From Aphelocoma coerulescens (lineage: Eukaryota > Chordata > Aves > Passeriformes > Corvidae): 64,000 nucleotides of DNA. Numbering within the stretch: position 1 is the stretch's first letter; every line of letters starts with the position of its first letter. Shown here one piece after another: positions 25,003 to 36,195 of this stretch. Position numbers and translations under genes: made by a program. Where the stretch lies: assembly GCF_041296385.1 (NCBI RefSeq), contig NC_091019.1, positions 9,385,264-9,449,263 of the forward strand, written 5' to 3'. The notes under the pieces are model-generated. The model was given only the letters and a program-made list of their open reading frames with translations, ran no database searches and had not been told where the DNA came from.

Positions 25003-26063
25003 CATCGTAGTTTGACACTGGCCAAATGCCAGGCACCCACGAGAGCTGCTCACTCACCCTCCCCTGCTACCGCTGGGCAGAGGAGAGAAAATTTAATGAA
25101 GGGTTCCTAAGTTGAGATAAGGACCAGGAGAAAAACTCTCCAAGGGCAAAAGAGGCTCAGCTTAGAGGTACAAAATGAGTTTATTACTAACAAAATCAGA
25201 GCAGGACAATGAGAAGTGAAATAAACCCTTAAAAACACCTTTTTCCCCAACCCCTCCCTCCTTCCCACCAACAGCACAGGGAGACAGGACATGGGGGTTT
25301 TGGTCAGTTCGTCACCCAAGGTTTTCTTCTGCTTGGCTCAAGGAGAGAAGTTGCTCCCCTGTGAGACTTTGGGGTCTCTCCCGGGGGAGACAGTTCTCCG
25401 CGAACCTCTCCAATGTGGTTCCGATCTCATGAGCAGCAGTCCTCCCAAAACTGCTGCAATGTGAATTCCTCCTATTGGCAAACAGTCCCCCCAAAACTGC
25501 TGCAGAGTGGGTCACTCTTCCAGGGGGTGCAGTGCTCCAAGGATAGGCTGCTCCAGCCTGGAAGCAGGGGCCCCCTCTCTCCACTGGGTCTCCCACTGGA
25601 TCACAGCCTCCTCCAGGCATCCACCTGCTCCAGCATGGGCAGCTCCCCCACAGGCTGTGGGTGGATCTCTGCCTCCCCTGTGGATCCCCATGGGCTGCAG
25701 GGGCACAGCTGCTTCACCATGGTCACCACCATAGCCAGAAGAGGAATCTCAGCTCTGGTGCCTGGAGCACCTCCTACCCCTCCTTCTTCACTGACCTTGG
25801 CGTCTCCATGTAGTTTCCCTCACAGGTTCTCACCTCCTCCTCTTCTCTGGCTGGAATTAACAGTGCCCCACTATCTTTGTTTTGATTTCTTCTTAAATCT
25901 GTTATCACAGAGGCATTACCATCATCTCTAATTGGCCCAGCCTTGGCCAGTGGCCATCACGGATTGGCTCTGCTGGGCATGGTGAAAGCTTCCAGCAGCT
26001 TCTTACAGAAGCCACCTCCATGGCCCCCTGCTACCAAAAACCAGGCCATGCAAAAACACCACA
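25003..26063 (-). mobile_element. Solo LTR, ERVL-like, 1061 bp (copy A), exact 5-bp target duplication
   Basis: Same family as 33248-34310 but on the opposite strand; the two align from end to end. CAGAT flanks it on both sides (24998-25002 and 26064-26068), fixing the ends. Read on the minus strand it begins TGTGGTG; the 3' CA dinucleotide has mutated. The poly(A) signal is present on the minus strand (TTTATT at 25180-25185 of the plus strand). The long open frame present in the sister copy is broken here by two extra bases near 25515-25535, splitting it into minus-strand frames 25512-25706 and 25312-25620. No gag, pol or env follows either side, so it is a solo LTR left by recombination between two LTRs of a provirus. 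Confidence 0.93.
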
Positions 26064-26068
26064 CAGAT

Positions 26069-26397
26069 ATTATGAAAATTACTTTGGCCCTAATTTTAAA
26101 GGGGAGGGTCATCGTGAGGGTGGGAAACTGGCTGAACACAGTGCTAATAAGAAAAGAGCTCATTCTCTGTGTATCGAGGAAAAAACCATCACCTTTTCAA
26201 TTAACAACTTTGAAGCCAGAGTTACTTGAAAGATTTTTCAAAGTGTCGCAAGACTGAGCTCATGAGAGTCAGATCAAATCCAGCTGAGGAGCAGGAGCAA
26301 AAGTCCATGTGGGAATCATGCTATTCACTGACTCACAATAAAGACAACAATAGAATGTGAATTTTCTAAAGTCCAGGTACTCCAGGAAAGGAGTACT
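26069..26397. other. No gene recognised
   Basis: Short spacer between the LTR target duplication and a CR1 tail; nothing recognisable. Confidence 0.5.
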
Positions 26398-26472
26398 CCT
26401 GCTTGAGCAGGTTTGTTGGACCAGATGACCCACTGTAGTCCCTTCCAAACTTATCATTCTGTGATTTTGTAA
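26398..26472 (+). mobile_element. Short CR1 3' tail fragment
   Basis: The last part of a CR1-type 3' end: GGTTTGTTGGACCAGATGACC, then TCCCTTCCAAACTTATCATTCTGTGATTTTGT. The TTGGACnAGATGACC motif followed by CCTTCCAA and the ATTCTGTG-like terminus is the CR1 signature. Only the last ~75 bases are recognisable. Confidence 0.85.
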
Positions 26473-29400
26473 TTTAAAATGGTACAATGTTGTAAATTTT
26501 TACCTCATAGATGTTATCATATATTTGAACTGAGGAGCTACTTATTTCTTACATCTCACTGTCACTGTGATGCATTTTGTTATATCTTACTGTTTTATTA
26601 AAAATTAACAGTCACCAGCTGGGAACAAAGTCATAAAGCTGCAAAGAACCTATTGATGCCACTGAAATACAAAGCCACAGTATTAACATGGTAAGGGGGA
26701 CACTGACTGTGTCTCTGTCTTGCTTAAAAGTATTTTTTTCTTATTGCTCCAGCTGTAAATTACTAAAACAATATTCTGCTGATATTTTTGAATCTATATT
26801 TATGACTTCAGGTCTGTCCTATTTGCACATGGCTCAGCTGAATATTTTTTTTCAGTCTGATCTTAAAACTTCAAGGGAATAATTCTAGTAAATACAAACT
26901 ATCGGAACAACCAAGGCTATATTAACTTGTCTGTCAATTTCCCTTTATCCCTCCTCCATCACAAAGAAACACAGAGCAATCCTGTGCTACATGGGCGTTT
27001 TAGAGACAATCATGACCATCTTATGGCTCCGATGAGTGAGACCGCAGCTCTCTTTTCTTCTTCTCCTGTGTTTCTAAGAGTATTCTCACTCCCTTGATAC
27101 TATCTTGGTGTGACAAAGAGGCATTGCCTGTGTACTTTGTTCAGGCCTTTGGAGAAATAAATGACAGAAGCAGATCTGGACATAAGGGGTCTGAATGGGG
27201 TATTACCAATCCTCAAATTTAAATGAATTATTAGAGAGTAAATAAATTATGATGTCAATTTGAAAGGGTTGTGTGGGCAAAATGACTTGGGGTTTGTTTA
27301 GTTGCTGGTTTTGGTGGGGTTTTTCTTATTTTTGTTTCCTTTTCCCTGGAAAATTCTGAGTCCTCTAGATGCACACATACAGAGCATGCATTTCACTATA
27401 ATAACTTTCTTTGTGAAATTGGAAAATGCTTTGTTACTCCAGTATTTTATTCTATGCCAATGCTAAAATCTAATACAAAAATGCTAATAGAAAATTGAAG
27501 TGTGAACTATTTTATCAGTATTTGGTTTCTGACCAAATTTTATGAAAGGCTCCCAGGCAGAAGCTAAAGTTGTGTATCAAGAGCTCATTGTGTTCATACA
27601 GGGAGTCTTTTCTGTTGAATTACCAGAAGGCCTTCAAGCCTTCTACAAAATTTTACTTTTAATAGGTCCATCTTCAAATCAAAGCAGTCACAAAGGCCAT
27701 TAAGGAAATCCCTTCCTAATGAAGCAATCAGCAGTGCTCTTCTCCACAGATCAACACTACTATGGGTCAATTCTATATCTTCATGCTGAGGGGAGATGCA
27801 AGCAAACTGCATTTGCCTCACAAAAGCATGCACAGAAATGGCAGATCTTACCAAGGTGGACCAGTGTCTTAAATCTATAAATCTTAAAGGGGATGCAATT
27901 TTCTTTGGTTACATAATCAAATCCAAGCAGTAACTCCCACAGGACAGTCTGCACTGCTGCAAAGCAGAGGCTTAGTGGGGAGAAGGTTCTCCATCTTATG
28001 TTTTCCAGCAGCTTGGCTTAGTTGAATAAGTCTCCTTTTCAACCAAATAACTGATTTAGTTAGTGATAACTGATGAAAGTAAAGCTTATTTACATAAAGA
28101 TATGACATAAAGATCTGAGTAAAAGCCATGTGTATGATATAGTGTTTGCAAATTGTATATATAGTGGATGAAAAAGATACGTAGGTAATTTGATTTAGGT
28201 AGTTTTCAGAAGAAAACCTCTAGCTTTTAGTTTTAGATAAAAATTCTATAATGGTGTTATGAATTAAGGTTAAATTATGATTTTTAAGATAACTGTTACT
28301 GCAGGTATCTCTAACATAACACTAAATATTGAAGAGCAGTTTCTTTCATAGCAGTTGTATTTTACTAGCTAATGTTGCTTTTGAGTATCATAGAATTTGC
28401 CATTAATTATGTTTAATGAAGAATGCCTTCAAACTGCCTAACTGATTCCTTGATAATTTGCCTAGAAGACTACTGAAGATTTTTTGGTGCATTTCCATGT
28501 ATCAATTTTTGGGAACGAATGGCTGTGTTGTCATTCAATTACATGTAATTTGTTGTACTATGACAATATTGTGCTATCTTTATTGTTGCCCATGTAAATT
28601 TTAGGAATAGAAATATACTTTAATGTAGTTGATTCACAGTTTTTCTCATTTGACACAGGTCTACCCTTTTTCAAAAACAGTGAATTAATATGCACTTAGT
28701 GTCCACAAAACTTTTGTTCTCAAGGTGAAGACAAGTGGCAAGCTCAAAAGCTTCTATTGAAATGGTGGTTTTGTGTTATATTTATAAAAACTGCATCAGT
28801 AAAGCAAATTTATAGACCGTGTTGCTGCTTGTAACAGATTGGTGCTATGTCTTTCCATCAAACCCTAAACCTGTTTTATGAGAGTAATAGATAAATCAGG
28901 TGATGACTAACAGAGTGTCCCTTGCCAGTGACACAGAATAAGTGGTAGCCTATTGAAAGGTCTCAAATGAGGGCCAGAATTTCGTAACTTTCTCTTGTCC
29001 TGCAGAGCTTTTCTGTGTAGTCTATATTTGTTACTTTAAGGATGCTGGAGGGAAACACTGTATCCTTTCTCTGACCTTCAGATGCGGAACATTTGGGAAT
29101 TTCAACACAATCCTTTACTCACTACTGACTCTAAAACAGCCATCTCTGTTTGTGTGTGTGTTTGTGTTATTTTACTTAAAATAACAAAAATAAATGAATA
29201 AACTTTGCATTCTGTAGTAAAATAATGACTGGTTCCTTTTGTGGCTGATCGCTTCAAATCTTCATCAAATAAACACTGGTTATTCAATATTTTCCATACT
29301 TAACGAGTTAGCCCAGGTTTTCTTGTCCTATAAGTTGTTGTTCTTCAGCTCCTGCAGTTACCTTTCTATCAGGGAGTAGGGAATGCCTGTTTTCAGCTTT

Positions 29401-30327
29401 GTTGTAGTACATTACTTGAATACTTGCAGCCCTTTCTTTGTTGTCCCAATTCTTGGTGTGCAAACCACTGAAGGCAGTTAATGGCTGCTGTCAGTTATCT
29501 GTGCATAGAATAAGTTGTGGTGTGGTTACAATTTCTGTTTCAGTTATCCAGCTCACCGTCTGTTAGGGATAGAAATTGTACCATTGAGCAACTAATATAT
29601 TAATTTCAAACTGTGTAATTAATTGCGCTTTAATTCTCTTTGATTACTGGACAGCGCTGTGTGTCTGAAAGCCATTAAACTCTTTGTACAGTAAGGTAAA
29701 CATGTCTGCTTCTGAACGTCTAATGTGGACAGATCTATTGAGGTTTTTCTGCTTACTCAGATTCTGACATTGTCATTTTCTTTTTTTCAAGACAAAAAGA
29801 GCTTTGGAGACACAAATGCGGCATTTTTAACTGGCCCAAAACTGCATACACACTTTTTTTAAAATTTCTTTTTTTCTTCTGTCCAGAGCTACAACAACAA
29901 CAAAAAGAAAAAACCAAAAAGCTGTTTCTACCAGGTTTGTATTCCACTTTAGTACTTCCTTTCTCTCAACAAATCTCATCCTACTTGACTTTAGTTCTAT
30001 GTACACCTGTTACCACTTGTCCTTTTGCAGTCTGACAATTGCAGCAATTGCAGATCAAGATGAAATCCCATCTACTGTATTTTAAATGAGATTAAAGTAA
30101 AATCACAGTATTCCTCAGAAGAATCATTTGAGAAGGCAGTGAAGATAGACCACTGAAGCATGATGATACTGAAAAATAAACACACAATCATCATCAGCAA
30201 AATCCACAAAAAAGGGCTCAAATATTTCAGCAAGGGAAGAGTAATTTCTCTGTAATTGGGGGAAGAACAAAGTAGGCCAGGATTTTTTTTCTGGTTTGGT
30301 TTGTTATTTCCTCCCTCATGTTTGCAG
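26473..30327. other. No gene recognised; regulatory-looking patch at 29590-29730
   Basis: AT-rich DNA without known repeats. The patch 29590-29730 packs homeodomain cores (TAATTAATTG, CTTTAATTC, CATTAAAC), a TCF/LEF-like CTTTGATT and a forkhead-like GTAAACA into about 140 bases, interleaved with non-AT sequence. That is the look of a conserved developmental enhancer, but conservation cannot be checked here. Confidence 0.4.
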
Positions 30328-30607
30328 GGCAAGGGGATGGAGATTACAGGGAAAGAGAAGAGAGGAAAGTGAAATGGATGTTCCCTCCGAGGAAGGAGGA
30401 AAAATCAACCAAAAGCCACCAATGGCCTCTGCAGTTTGCCAGCTGCCTGATCGACATGAGCCGGCAGTACTGACTTCCAAGTGGGACTTAGTGGCAAAGG
30501 GGTACTTGAAAGAGGCCAAGGAGGTGGTATTATTTTTTCTGCAGGGAAAGAGGTTATTCTTACTGCACAGTGAGGAAGAAAGAATGCAGGTATTTGAGGG
30601 AAAGCAG
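30328..30607 (+). other. Candidate unannotated exon with strong splice signals
   Basis: A pyrimidine-rich tract ending CTCATGTTTGCAG (AG at 30326-30327) precedes a 280-bp segment that stops at AAAGCAG|GTAAGTAG, a near-consensus donor at 30608. One frame stays open through the whole segment (the 107-codon frame 30296-30619). The encoded sequence is charged, rich in Glu and Lys, with no family I recognise. A second acceptor-like TTTTTTCTGCAG inside (near 30544) could define a shorter 3' alternative exon. No other exon, promoter or poly(A) site is tied to it, so it may equally be chance. Confidence 0.28.
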
Positions 30608-33247
30608 GTAAGTAGTTAAAAGAAAAATGGCATCACTGGGGAAATAGAGGTGAGTTGCCTGGAGAACACCAGAAAAGAGCTGATTCTCTGAGAGAAGGGT
30701 TGGTGGCAAAGCTGTTAATTCTTGTGGCTTTGAAAAATAATCTTATGGGCTGGATTGTGAAATATTGCTCTGCCTTCCCTGGTCTGGCTGAAATGACAAA
30801 CACAGATAATGTGTGTGTAACTGCCTAATTAATTTGTGTTCTCTTCACATCTAAGAATAATTTTTAGGCGGTAGTGTGAATATGGGAATTTCAGTGTTCA
30901 GAGGTGTAACTTGTTCAGCAGTACAACTAATAGCCGCATATATATGTATACAGTCAGAGATATGGTGAGAGGATGTGGTTCTCTTCCCTGTCTTCTGTAA
31001 AATTAACTTGGTTTTGGTTGTTCACCACAGTCCTCATTCTTTTCTACACTCCTACTCTATTAGCTGCAAGGTTTAAAATATACTACAACTTCACCTTTGT
31101 CGGCCCTACTGCCTGAGTTGCACTGACTCCTGAAATAACCCATCTGTGTGCACATATTCTCTTTGTTTATTTTCCTTAACTAAGGAAAGTAAGTAAGGCA
31201 CACTTATTTATAGAAATGGAATACTGGCAATAAAGACTATATTCCTAAAAATAGATGTTTTCACTCCATGAAAGTAGCCTTTAGAAACAGTAACTGGTCA
31301 GAAACTGGAAGAGCCAAACTTGTACTTATTTAAGAACAAATACGGTTGTAATTTTCATTTGTTGTCCTGGGTCCTACTTTTTGTGCTGCATTAAATGACT
31401 GCAGGCAGTCTCTGACACTAGCTCTTAATTAAAGACTTGTCTGTGCCTAGAGGTAAGACTTTGGAGAACTATGATGTATATGGCAGAAAGGAATGCTTGA
31501 GAGTGAGGCCTTATTTAAGCTGATATTTTTTTCTGATCTGGTGTTTTTTTCCCACATGCCAAATGAAAAGTTACAGATAAATTGTAGCAGCAGCTAAACT
31601 TGAGAGACTGAAGAATTCTCAGTGTAGAAAGAACACTGGAATTTCCTAGAAATACTTTGTGCATTCAAGTGAGCATGTGCAGAAGGTCATTGAGGATCTC
31701 TGTCCCTCAAAGCAAGCATACTGGCTCCTCAAAATCGATGAAAATTTTCACTCTAGAGTTACAGTGTCTTTTTTTCCTTCCTTTCTTGTGGTCTGATTCC
31801 TGGAAATTGGAATTACTTTTGCTTTCTATTTGTCTGAAGAAGCATGTGCTGAAAAACTCAGAGGCTGAAGTTAAATTGTTTTTGGAAGAATTATTACAGT
31901 GAAAAAACTTAGTACCAGCTGTGCTATTTAACAGTTTAAACTACAGCAAGTTTAACTCAATCTTTATAATGTTGGCAGGCTTAACTGTGAAAAGAATTCT
32001 GTTTTCACATCTGTATCTCTAATACTGAAGTTACAAAAGCTACAGAAAATGTGTTTCTTAGTTCCCCAGTTTAGTGCCTATTCAAGATTAAGTACTGTAT
32101 TGGTTTTTTTCTTCCCAGAAAAATTTACTGGATAGATTGTTACCCTGGTGGCCCTTAAATATCTAGGATGCTCCAAAGTGTAAGTACTCAGCCAAAAACC
32201 ATTAAAAAGTGATTTTTATCCATGTTGACATTTGTTTTTTATACTGTGAACAGCTCAATGCAGTCACAGCATCAGTTCCAGAGATTAAACACTCTGACAA
32301 TCGCTATGTGTAAGATGGTCAGATTAATTTCTTATCAAACAGAATTGATTCAGTATAAAGAATGGAAGCCATCTGATGTATTTTTCAGATCAAAGCTAAT
32401 TCTCCCTCGACACACATGCACTTGAGTAGCTGCGTCTGTGTGACAGCTAAATTATAGGAGTGCTTTACACACACATTATCTTGTCACAACATAAGAACAT
32501 CCTACTGTGCTAAAATACCACTTTCAGAAGAAACATATAATTTTCTCATATTGTGGGGGAGGATGCTAAAGAGCTTCTTTCTTCTACATATCTTTTATTT
32601 TCACCTTCTACAGGCATGAGAAGAGCAAAATTTTTAAACAAAAAATTTGAAAACTCTTCATTTGAATTTATCTGTATTTTTATCCTCTTCATCTTCTATG
32701 TGATGAAATGTGTTGATAGCTGTGCCTATGATTACATAGAAAATGCGGAAGGAAAAATCGCTTATTTAAAGAGAATGATTATAAGTTATTTCCCCCCCTC
32801 ATGCATTAGGGAAGGTGAATGCTTTTGAATTAAAATTGTATTAGTATGTTTGGGGAAATTTAATGAGTATTTTGCAACAGCTTTGTGGCACAACTTTAAC
32901 AATCCCTAATAGTTAATACTGTCCAATTTGAGACTTGTGTTAGGTCAATCCAGGCTTTTGGAAATTTAATCTTTACTAAACCAAGATGCTATAAGTTAAG
33001 TTGAACTTCTCTCAGTTTCTTGTAAGACAGTTCAATATAGAGGACCTGAACTTGTAGCAAGGGACTGTTATCAGCCAAACTGAGGCTGGGGCTGTTTGTG
33101 TCAGGGCTTGTTTGGTTTCCAGTCCATTGCAAAGAACAAGGAAAGCTGCATTCAGTTCAAAACTTAGCTGTTGAAAAAAAAAAGGTTAAAATAATATTTC
33201 TGTTCAACAACTACATGGTCCTACATGTAAATATGCTCTTCACTAAT
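30608..33247. other. No gene or known repeat recognised
   Basis: AT-rich DNA. Two patches (about 31390-31450 and 32430-32530) have mixed composition and clustered homeodomain/TGACAG-type cores that could be regulatory. Open frames at 31657-31902 and 32553-32828 have no recognisable domain. Confidence 0.45.
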
Positions 33248-34310
33248 TGTGTTGGTTTTGCATGGCTTGGGTTTTGGTAGCAGGGGGGCCACAGAGGTGG
33301 CTTCTGTAAGAAGCTGCTGGAAGCTTCCACCATGTCCAGCAGAGTCAATCCATGATGGCTCTGAAGATGTACATGCCACTGGCCAAGGCTGGGCCAATTA
33401 GAGATGATGATAACACCTCTGTGATTTAAGAAGAAATCAAAACAAAAGTGGGGGGCAGTTTTAATTCCAGCCAGAAAAGAGGAGGAGGTGAGAACCTGTG
33501 AGGGAAACTACATGGAAACATCAAGGTCAGTGAAGAAGGAGGGGGAGGAGGTGCTTCAGGTGCCAGAGCTGAGATTCCTCTGCAGGCTATGGTGGTGACC
33601 ATAGTGAAGCAGCTGTGCCCCTGCAGCCCATGGGGATCCACAGGGGAGGCAGAGATCCACCCACAGCCTGTGGGGGAGCTGCCCATGCTGGAGCAGGTGG
33701 ATGCCTGGAGGAGGCTGTGATCCAGTGGGAGACCCAGTGGAGAGAGGGGGCCCCTGCTTCCAGGCTGAAGCAGCCTATCCTTGGGACTGCACCCCGTGGA
33801 AGAGTGACCCACTCTGCAGCAGTTTTGGGAGGACTGTTTGCCCATAGGAGGAATTCACATTGCAGCGGTTTTGGGAGGACTGCTGCTCATGAGATCGGAA
33901 CCACATTGGAGAGGTTCGCGGAGAACTGTCTCCCCCGGGAGAGACCCCACAGTCTCACAGGTGAACAACTCTCCCTGAGCCAAGCAGAAGAAAACCTTGG
34001 GTGACGGACTGACCAAAACCCCCATCTCCTGTCTCCCTGTGCTGTCGGTGGGAAGGAGGGAGGGTTTGGGGAAAAAGGTGTTTTTAAGGGTTTATTTTAC
34101 TTCTCATTGTCCTGCTCTGTTTTGTTAGTAATAAACTCATTTTGTACCTCTAAGCTGAGCCTCTTTTGCCCTTGGAGTGTTTTCTCTTGGTCCTATCTCA
34201 ACTTAGGAACCCTTCATTAAATTTTCTCTCCTCTGCCCAGCTGAGGCAGGGGAGGGTGAGTGAGCAGCTCTCGTGGGTGCCTGGCATTTGGCCAGTGTAA
34301 AACTACGACA
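33248..34310 (+). mobile_element. Solo LTR, ERVL-like, 1063 bp (copy B)
   Basis: It begins TGTGTTGGTTTTGCATGG and ends GTAAAACTACGACA. The poly(A) signal AATAAA lies at 34130-34135, with about 175 bases of R/U5 after it. The flanks CTAAT (33243-33247) and CTGAT (34311-34315) fit a 5-bp target duplication with one later change. It is the inverted partner of 25003-26063 and similar over its full length, including an internal duplication of a GTTTTGGGAGGACTG unit (near 33820 and 33868). A 129-codon open frame (33615-34004) runs through the middle, and an overlapping antisense frame (33426-33845) is also open. No internal proviral sequence is attached. Confidence 0.93.
33615..34004 (+). other. 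Open frame inside LTR copy B, 129 codons, function unknown
   Basis: An intact frame entirely within the solo LTR. It starts at an ATG in the upstream half and ends at a TGA about 125 bases before the poly(A) signal. The protein has a Gly/Ala/Arg-rich first third, then a second half with Cys, His and Glu-rich segments. I recognise no retroviral domain in it. The sister LTR at 25003-26063 encodes nearly the same residues but is split by a 2-base insertion. The length may simply reflect low stop-codon density in GC-rich DNA, since the antisense strand is also open over much of it. I treat it as part of the LTR, not as a demonstrated gene. Confidence 0.25.
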
Positions 34311-34354
34311 CTGATGACAAAACTTTAAAAAAAAGTCCAGCCTGGGGTGAATGC

Positions 34355-34408
34355 TTTATAAGTTTTAAAAGTTTTATAAGTTTTATGAGTTTAGCAAACT
34401 TAGCAAAC
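34355..34408. repeat. Short imperfect tandem repeats (TTTTATAAG-type, TTAGCAAAC-type)
   Basis: Several copies of a 9-10 base unit related to GTTTTATAA follow each other, then two units of TTAGCAAAC. The block is AT-rich and sits in the spacer between the two neighbouring LTRs. The spacer itself (34316-34639) shows no gene. Confidence 0.65.
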
Positions 34409-34645
34409 GTTAATTGACAAAAATCTCCAGTTAGAGACATAAATGGTGATGTAATTCCCCCTTTCAGTTCCACTTCTTACTGTAAGCCCCCCCTTTAGAT
34501 AGGAAGTAAACTTTGTTTATGGAAATGTGTCTCAAGGAGCTGGTTTCAACCTTAGCTCCCAGGAAGAACCAAGAAAAGTTAGAAGCCTTGGACCCCCAGC
34601 TTACAGCCTCTGGATTGTGTTTTGTTTTTCTGCCTATCAGGGTAG

Positions 34646-35332
34646 TGTGGCAGTGCAAGCAGCTCCAGCCACTCTGTCTACTGTAGGGGAACTCAGACAA
34701 CTAGCTGTGGTGGTCAGCCACCCAAGTTTAGTCTATAACTTTGCAGTCATGGTGAGAACCCATACTTCCTTTGTTCTGATGTTTGCATGTTTTCCCCTGA
34801 TTGGTTAATGCTTTCCCCTTCCTGTTTTATGTATGAAGTTATGTATATTCATTTCCCTTCTTTAATATGTATAAGTTCTAGAAAGTTCTCTGTTCGTCGA
34901 TGCCCCATTGGATCCTTTCCTAAGTCCCTCCTACATAATGTTCCCATTGGTTCCTTTGCTGTCAACCCCACCTACTTGCCTTTATCCCATTGGCTGAGAT
35001 CCCTTTCCCCGCCTCTCATACTCAGTATAAGATCCCTGGACCCTCCCACCAATTTGTCTCTTTGTCCCTGTCATTTCAGTGGAATAAATGTGTGTGGAAG
35101 ACATATGGAGAGTTCTATCTCTTTCTTCTTTGTCTTTGCTCACGTGCCTGCTAAACAGGGACAGGAAGGTACAGCTCCTTTTGGGTGAGGAGCTCTGCTG
35201 CCCCTTTTTATTGTGTGTTGGGCACTGAGTGCCGCCTTCCAGAGGGGTTTCAGCGTTGACCGCCGGGCTTCTTTGTGTCGGCACGTGAGGGGTAAACCCC
35301 CTTCTGCCAGCTCACAGCTGCAAAACCTCTCA
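34646..35332 (+). mobile_element. Solo LTR, ERVK-like, 687 bp, exact 6-bp target duplication
   Basis: The element starts TGTGGCAGTG and ends AAACCTCTCA. It is flanked by GGGTAG on both sides (34640-34645 and 35333-35338). Promoter architecture is unusually clear: four ATTGG (inverted CCAAT) boxes at 34800, 34907, 34946 and 34989, a TATAA at 35026-35030, and AATAAA at 35083-35088. A GC-richer U5-like segment follows. A 6-bp duplication suits ERVK-type (class II) integrases. No internal retroviral sequence is present. Boundaries rest on the duplication; other TG/CA pairs were considered and fit less well. Confidence 0.75.
34800..35030 (+). promoter_or_regulatory. LTR promoter: four inverted CCAAT boxes and a TATA box
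   Basis: ATTGG occurs at 34800-34804, 34907-34911, 34946-34950 and 34989-34993. The last three are each preceded by CCC and spaced 39 and 43 bp apart. TATAA follows at 35026-35030. CCAAT boxes bind NF-Y, and several at near-regular spacing just upstream of a TATA box are typical of a retroviral U3 promoter. The poly(A) signal lies only about 55 bp downstream of the TATA, so R would be short. Confidence 0.7.
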
Positions 35333-35338
35333 GGGTAG

Positions 35339-35819
35339 GGAAAAGGTTGGGAAAAGTGTTGGGCTGTCTAGGTAAACTATATAACTATACAACAATAATT
35401 GATAGAGCTATGAACATATATAAAGGAAATAAAAAAGCAAAAATTATTCTGGCATCAGTCTCTTGCACCAGATAAAAACAGGCAGCGCCTGGGTGTGCTG
35501 CAGGGAGCACTGGTGCTGCCAGGTTGCTCCTTGACCAGGGCTGGGCACTGAGGGGAGCATGCTAGGCATCATATTGGCATGACCTTGTTGCTGGCTCCAC
35601 ACAGCAAAGGTCATTGCTGCTGCTGCTGCTGAGGAGGAACTGTTACAGGTCTTTGGTGGTGACATTGTAAGAATAGTTCAAGGTACTGTTTTTAAATTAC
35701 TTTGTAGCAATTTTTCTTTTTTTCTTTTTTTTTGGTTTTTTTTTTGCCTGTTATAAGCCGTATTGGTGTATGGAACCACAACTGTGCAGTATGGCAGGTC
35801 TGCGAAGCGTAATTGAATT
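35339..35819. other. No gene recognised
   Basis: Spacer between an LTR and a CR1 fragment, with a short CTG/CAG run near 35615 and a T-rich block at 35700-35745. The 73-codon minus-strand frame across the CTG run (35444-35665) is low-complexity. Confidence 0.5.
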
Positions 35820-36195
35820 TATAGAATCACAGAATGATTCGGGTTACACGGGATCTTAAAGATCAACTAGTTCCAACCCCCATGTCGTGGACAGGGACAC
35901 CTACTACACCAGGCTGATCAAAGCCTCATCCTACCTGATCTTGAACACTTTGAAGTATGAGCCATCCACAACTTCTCTGGGCAACCTGTGCCCAGAGTGC
36001 TTCATCAACCTCACAGTACAGGATTTCTTCCTGATCTGATATAAACCTACTCTCTGTCAGTTTAAAGCATTACTCCTTGTCCTGTCATTACATGCCCTTG
36101 TCAAAAGTCCCTCTCCAGTTTTCCTGTAGACCCCCTTAGGTACTGAAAGGTGCTGAAGGTCTCCCTGGAGCCTTCTCTTATCCAGGTGAATTTCT
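35820..36195 (-). mobile_element. CR1 3'-end fragment (minus strand), ~375 bp
   Basis: It begins with the reverse-complemented tail TATAGAATCACAGAATGATT and continues through the conserved 3' region (GTTCCAACCCCCATGTCGTGG, TCTCTGGGCAACCTGTGCCC, GATTTCTTCCTGAT). The C-terminal coding part follows in reverse complement (CTTGTCCTGTCATTACATGCC, CTCTTATCCAGGTGAA). It is longer than the other minus-strand CR1 pieces but still 5'-truncated and dead. Confidence 0.93.

Noticed and set aside
25413..25931. 172-codon plus-strand open frame
   Set aside because: Lies wholly inside a minus-strand solo LTR and is antisense to it; the same antisense frame is found in the sister LTR.
34450..34749. 300-bp LTR flanked by TGGTGA on both sides
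   Set aside because: With many TG and CA choices a 6-bp match is expected by chance here, and the CCAAT/TATA/poly(A) signals lie downstream; ends at 34646 and 35332 fit the signals better.
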